The translations under genes and the position numbers were made by a program. Of a DNA stretch of 64,000 nucleotides, positions 58,665-64,000 are shown one piece after another (the stretch's first letter is position 1; every line of letters begins with the position of its first letter). The notes beneath the pieces are model-generated. The model was not told the DNA's origin, searched no databases, and worked only from the letters and a program-made list of their open reading frames with translations. The DNA comes from Rutidosis leptorrhynchoides (Eukaryota > Streptophyta > Magnoliopsida > Asterales > Asteraceae), in assembly GCF_046630445.1 (NCBI RefSeq), contig NC_092338.1:8760501-8824500 (forward strand). Direction: 5' to 3'.

Positions 58665-61600
58665 ATGGCACCGACTACTCGACACACCGTGAATATGAAT
58701 GAAGAGGAATTCCGTACTTTTCTAGCTTCAAACATAGCCGCAGTACAGGCTGCGCTACATACCAACAATAACCTTGGATCTAGCAGTACAGGAAATCGTG
58801 TAGGATGCACCTACAAAGAATTCACTGCCTGCAAACCTTTGGAATTTGATGGAACCGAAGGACCGATCGGATTGAAACGGTGGACCGAGAAGGTTGAATC
58901 GGTGTTTGCCATAAGTAAGTGTACTGAAGAGGACAAAGTGAAGTACGCTACGCATACCTTCACAGGTTCTGCGTTAACATGGTGGAATACCTATCTAGAG
59001 CAAGTGGGACAAGATGATGCGTACGCACTACCGTGGTCAGCATTCAAGCACTTGATGAACGAGAAGTACCGTCCCAGAACCGAGGTCAATAAGCTCAAGA
59101 CAGAACTTAGAGGGTTACGAACCCAAGGATTTGATATTACCACGTACGAAAGACGATTCACAGAATTGTGCCTATTGTGTCCGGGAGCATTCGAAGATGA
59201 GGAAGAGAAGATCGACGCGTTTGTGAAAGGATTACCGGAAAGATTCCAAGAAGATATAAGTTCACACGAGCCCGCCTCCATACAACAGGCATGTAGAATG
59301 GCTCACAAACTAGTGAACCAGATTGAAGAAAGAATTAAAGAACAGACTGCTGAAGAGGCCAATGTGAAGCAAGTCAAAAGAAAGTGGGAGGAAAACGGTG
59401 ATAAGAATCACCAATACAACAACAACAACAGCAATTACAACAATAATCGCAACAATTATCCCAACAATCGCAACATCAATCGCAACTACAACAAACGGCC
59501 CAACAACAACAACAACAACAACAGCAACTACAACAATCATCCCAACAACAATAATAACCGCAACAACAACAACAATCAGAAGCAACTATGCCAAAGGTGT
59601 GAAAAGAATCACTCGGGGTTCTGCACCAAATTTTGCAACAAGTGTAAAAGAAATGGTCATAGCGCGGCGAAGTGTGAGGTCTAAGGACCAGGGGTTAATA
59701 GAACGAAAGGAACAAATGGTGTCGGAACGAGTAATGGTGGAGCAAGTAGTGTCGGAGCAAGTTATGCCAATGTAGTTTGTTATAAATGTGGAAAACCAGG
59801 CCACATTATTAGAAATTGCCCGAACCAGGAGAACACGAATGGACAAGGCCGTGGAAGAGTTTTCAATATTAATGCGGTAGAGGCACAGGAAGACCCGGAG
59901 CTTGTTACGGGTACGTTTCTTATTGACAATAAATCTGCTTACGTTTTATTTGATTCGGGTGCGGATAGAAGCTATATGAGTAGAGATTTTTGTGCTAAAT
60001 TAAGTTGTCCATTGACGCCTTTGGATAGTAAATTTTTACTCGAATTAGCAAATGGTAAATTAATTTCAGCAGATAATATATGTCGGAATCGAGAAATTAA
60101 ACTGGTTAGCGAAACATTTAAGATTGATTTGATACCAGTAGAGTTAGGGAGTTTTGATGTGATAATCGGTATGGACTGGTTGAAAGAAGTGAAAGCGGAG
60201 ATCGTTTGTTACAAAAATGCAATTCGCATTATACGAGAAAAAGGAAAACCCTTAATGGTGTACGGAGAAAAGGGCAACACGAAGCTACATCTTATTAGTA
60301 ATTTGAAGGCACAAAAACTAATAAGAAAAGGTTGCTATGCTGTTCTAGCACACGTCAAGAAAGTACAAACTGAAGAAAAGAGCATCAATGATGTTCCCAT
60401 TGCAAAAGAATTTCCCGATGTATTTCCGAAAGAATTACCGGGATTACCCCCACATCGATCCGTTGAATTTCAAATAGATCTTGTACCAGGAGCTGCACCA
60501 ATAGCTCGTGCTCCTTACAGACTCGCACCCAGCGAGATGAAAGAACTGCAAAGCCAATTACAAGAACTTTTAGAGCGTGGTTTCATTCGACCAAGCACAT
60601 CACCGTGGGGAGCTCCTGTTTTGTTTGTCAAGAAGAAAGATGGTACATTCAGGTTGTGTATCGACTACCGAGAGTTGAACAAACTTACCATCAAGAACCG
60701 CTACCCACTACCGAGAATCGACGACTTATTTGATCAACTACAAGGCTCGTCTGTTTATTCAAAGATTGACTTACGTTCCGGGTATCATCAAATGCGGGTG
60801 AAAGAAGATGATATTCCAAAGACTGCTTTCAGAACACGTTACGGTCATTACGAGTTTATGGTCATGCCGTTTGGTTTAACTAATGCACCAGCTGTGTTCA
60901 TGGACCTTATGAACCGAGTGTGTGGACCATACCTTGACAAGTTTGTCATTGTTTTCATTGATGACATACTTATTTACTCAAAGAATGACCAAGAACACGG
61001 TGAACATTTGAGAAAGGTGTTAGAAGTATTGAGGAAGGAAGAATTGTACGCTAAGTTTTCAAAGTGTGCATTTTGGTTGGAAGAAGTTCAATTCCTCGGT
61101 CACATAGTGAACAAAGAAGGTATTAAGGTGGATCCGGCAAAGATAGAAACTGTTGAAAAGTGGGAAACCCCGAAAACTCCGAAACACATACGCCAGTTTT
61201 TAGGACTAGCTGGTTACTACAGAAGGTTCATCCAAGACTTTTCCAGAATAGCAAAACCCTTGACTGCATTAACGCATAAAGGGAAGAAATTTGAATGGAA
61301 TGATGAACAAGAGAAAGCATTTCAGTTATTGAAGAAAAAGCTAACTACGGCACCTATATTGTCATTGCCTGAAGGGAATGATGATTTTGTGATTTATTGT
61401 GACGCATCAAAGCAAGGTCTCGGTTGTGTATTAATGCAACGAACGAAGGTGATTGCTTATGCGTCTAGACAATTGAAGATTTACGAACAAAATTATACGA
61501 CGCATGATTTGGAATTAGGCGCGGTTGTTTTTGCATTAAAGACTTGGAGGCACTACTTATATGGGGTCAAAAGTATTATATATACCGACCACAAAAGTCT

Positions 61601-63239
61601 TCAACACATATTTAATCAGAAACAACTGAATATGAGGCAGCGTAGGTGGATTGAATTATTGAATGATTACGATTTTGAGATTCGTTACCACCCGGGGAAG
61701 GCAAATGTGGTAGCCGATGCCTTGAGCAGGAAGGATAGAGAACCCATTCGAGTAAAATCTATGAATATAATGATTCATAATAACATTACTACTCAAATAA
61801 AGGAGGCGCAACAAGGAGTTTTAAAAGAGGGAAATTTAAAGGATGAAATACCCAAAGGATCGGAGAAGCATCTTAATATTCGGGAAGACGGAACCCGGTA
61901 TAGGGCTGAAAGGATTTGGGTACCAAAATTTGGAGATATGAGAGAAATGGTACTTAGAGAAGCTCATAAAACCAGATACTCAATACATCCTGGAACGGGG
62001 AAGATGTACAAGGATCTCAAGAAACATTTTTGGTGGCCGGGTATGAAAGCCGATGTTGCTAAATACGTAGGAGAATGTTTGACGTGTTCTAAGGTCAAAG
62101 CTGAGCATCAGAAACCATCAGGTCTACTTCAACAACCCGAAATCCCGGAATGGAAATGGGAAAACATTACCATGGATTTCATCACTAAATTGCCAAGGAC
62201 TGCAAGTGGTTTTGATACTATTTGGGTAATAGTTGATCGTCTCACCAAATCAGCACACTTCCTACCAATAAGAGAAGATGACAAGATGGAGAAGTTAGCA
62301 CGACTGTATTTGAAGGAAGTCATCTCCAGACATGGAATACCAATCTCTATTATCTCTGATAGGGATGGCAGATTTATTTCAAGATTCTGGCAGACATTAC
62401 AGCAAGCATTAGGAACTCGTCTAGATATGAGTACTGCCTATCATCCACAAACTGATGGGCAGAGCGAAAGGACGATACAAACGCTTGAAGACATGCTACG
62501 AGCATGTGTTATTGATTTCGGAAACAGTTGGGATCGACATCTACCGTTAGCAGAATTTTCCTACAACAACAGCTACCATTCAAGCATTGAGATGGCGCCG
62601 TTTGAAGCACTTTATGGTAGAAAGTGCAGGTCTCCGATTTGTTGGAGTGAGGTGGGGGATAGACAGATTACGGGTCCGGAGATTATACAAGAAACTACCG
62701 AGAAGATCATCCAAATTCAACAACGGTTGAAAACCGCCCAAAGTCGACAAAAGAGCTACGCTGACATTAAAAGAAAAGATATAGAATTTGAAATTGGAGA
62801 GATGGTCATGCTTAAAGTTTCACCTTGGAAAGGCGTTGTTCGATTTGGTAAACGAGGGAAATTAAATCCAAGGTATATTGGACCATTCAAGATTATTGAT
62901 CGTGTCGGACCAGTAGCTTACCGACTTGAGTTACCTCAACAACTCACGGCTGTACATAACACTTTCCACGTCTCAAATTTGAAGAAATGTTTTGCTAAAG
63001 AAGATCTCACTATTCCGTTAGATGAAATCCAAATCAACGAAAAACTCCAATTCATCGAAGAACCCGTCGAAATAATGGATCGTGAGGTTAAAAGACTTAA
63101 GCAAAATAAGATACCAATTGTTAAGGTTCGATGGAATGCTTGTAGAGGACCCGAGTTCACCTGGGAGCGTGAAGATCAGATGAAGAAGAAATACCCGCAT
63201 CTATTTCCAGAAGATTCGTCAACACCTTCAACAGCTTAA
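58665..63239 (+). mobile_element. E7 gag-pol coding region (fossil)
   Basis: Parts in order, positions approximate: gag capsid 58810-59330 (TWWNTYLEQVG) and an Asn-rich linker; zinc knuckles 59590-59825; protease LFDSGAD near 59950; reverse transcriptase 60560-61160 with [13 protein letters not shown]; RNase H 61390-61735 with YCDAS and [10 protein letters not shown]; integrase zinc finger and core 61960-62720; GPY-type module 62830-62990; chromodomain-like tail 63055-63205 ([18 protein letters not shown]). The start MAPTTRHTVNMNEEE at 58665 aligns with E1's. About one break is apparent. Confidence 0.9.
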
Positions 63240-63274
63240 AATTTCGGGACGAAATTTATTTAACGGGTAGGTAC

Positions 63275-64000
63275 TGTAGTGACCCGAACTTTTCCATGTT
63301 TATATATATTAATTGAGATTGATGTTTACATGATTAAATGTTTCCAACATGTTAAGCAATCAAACTTGTTAAGACTTGATTAATTGAAATAGGTTTCATA
63401 TAGACAATTGACCACCCAAGTTGACCGGTGATTCACGAACGTTAAAACTTGTAAAAAACTATATGATGACATATATATGGTTATATATATAGTTAACATG
63501 ATATTATGATAAGTAAACATATCATTAATTATATTAACAATGAACTACATATGTAAAAACAAGACTACTAACTTAATGATTTTGAAACGAGACATATATG
63601 TAACGTTTATCGTTGTAACGACATTTAATGTATATATATCATATTAAGAGATATTTGTACATCATAATATCATGATAATATAATAATTTAAAATCTCTTT
63701 TGTTATTATAAACATTGGGTTAACAACATTTAACAAGATCGTTAACCTAAAGGTTTCAAAACAACACTTACATGTAACGACTAACGATGACTTAACGACT
63801 CAGTTAAAATGTATATACATGTAGTGTTTTAATATGTATTTATACACTTTTGAAAGACTTCAATACACTTATCAAAATACTTCTACTTAACAAAAATGCT
63901 TACAATTACATTCTCGTTCAGTTTCATCAACAATTCTACTCGTATGCACCCGTATTCGTACTCGTACAATACACAGCTTTTAGATGTATGTACTATTGGT
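63275..64000 (+). repeat. E7 3' LTR, incomplete at window edge
   Basis: Starts TGTAGTGACCCG and follows 53423 onward base for base as far as I can compare; 726 of about 3,255 bp are inside the window. Confidence 0.93.

Larger units (their letters stand above)
53423..64000 (+). mobile_element. E7: Tekay-type gypsy element carrying extra genes
   Basis: The 5' LTR is 53423-56677, with a tRNA-Met-type primer site from 56680. Next come a 2-kb leader with two open reading frames, gag-pol, and a 3' LTR from 63275 that runs off the window. The 726 bp of 3' LTR seen match the 5' LTR with no difference noticed, so it is recent. The gag-pol part appears to have about one break. It is inserted in the gag region of E6; the left flank is ACGAT and the right target copy is outside. 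It differs from E1 in having the leader genes. Confidence 0.93.

Noticed and set aside
59310-59775. Val-rich and Thr-rich frames in other frames of E7 gag
   Set aside because: Shadows of the Asn-rich (AAC)n linker of gag.

Overview
This is plant nuclear DNA. It has an intron-split host gene with GT/AG junctions, AT-rich spacers, and about four fifths of its length in transposable elements. The Ty3/gypsy Tekay-like and Copia Ale-like repeats, and the look of their LTRs, suggest a eudicot and probably Asteraceae. That placement rests on recognising the families by eye, not on a search.

Host part, 1-9.2 kb. The window opens in the last exon of a ribosomal protein L7 gene (+). A three-exon GDSL esterase/lipase gene follows on the minus strand (3116-6117); its first intron has been filled by small retroposons. 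Around these lie a SINE with perfect target duplications, a PIF/Harbinger deletion derivative that keeps the tail of its transposase, a large inverted repeat, a hAT MITE and a 9-bp-TSD MITE. From about 8.6 kb the sequence looks like a mitochondrial insertion (NUMT).

E1, 9204-18710. A Tekay-type LTR retrotransposon (+), with 2,270-bp LTRs in which I saw no difference and 5-bp target duplications, sits inside the NUMT. The NUMT resumes after it with the 3' tail of mitochondrial 18S rRNA. From 18.9 to 23.1 kb there is AT-rich spacer with a 133-bp tandem duplication, a 955-bp hAT element and a Helitron-like end.

E2 and E3, 23139-39716. E2 is an old, heavily broken Copia Ale element (-). It carries a fragment of a host poly(A)-binding protein (PABP) inside its 3' coding region. 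E3 (27254-37399, -) is a young non-autonomous gypsy element with 3.18-kb LTRs inserted into E2. Its interior holds a second, more decayed piece with the same PABP similarity.

Nested stack, 39.98-64 kb. A PIF/Harbinger transposase pseudogene is cut by LTR E4 (-). E4 is cut at its TA microsatellite by E5 (+), E5 by E6 (+), and E6 by E7 (+). The right arms of all five lie beyond the window. E6's LTR contains an array of about eleven short hairpins whose stems change in a compensatory way. E7 is a recent Tekay-type element with about 2 kb of extra sequence between its primer-binding site and gag. That segment encodes an acidic 204-aa protein and a complete 227-aa F-box protein. It ends in a motif resembling the element's own 3' polypurine/LTR junction. 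This cargo-bearing element is the most unusual thing in the window.
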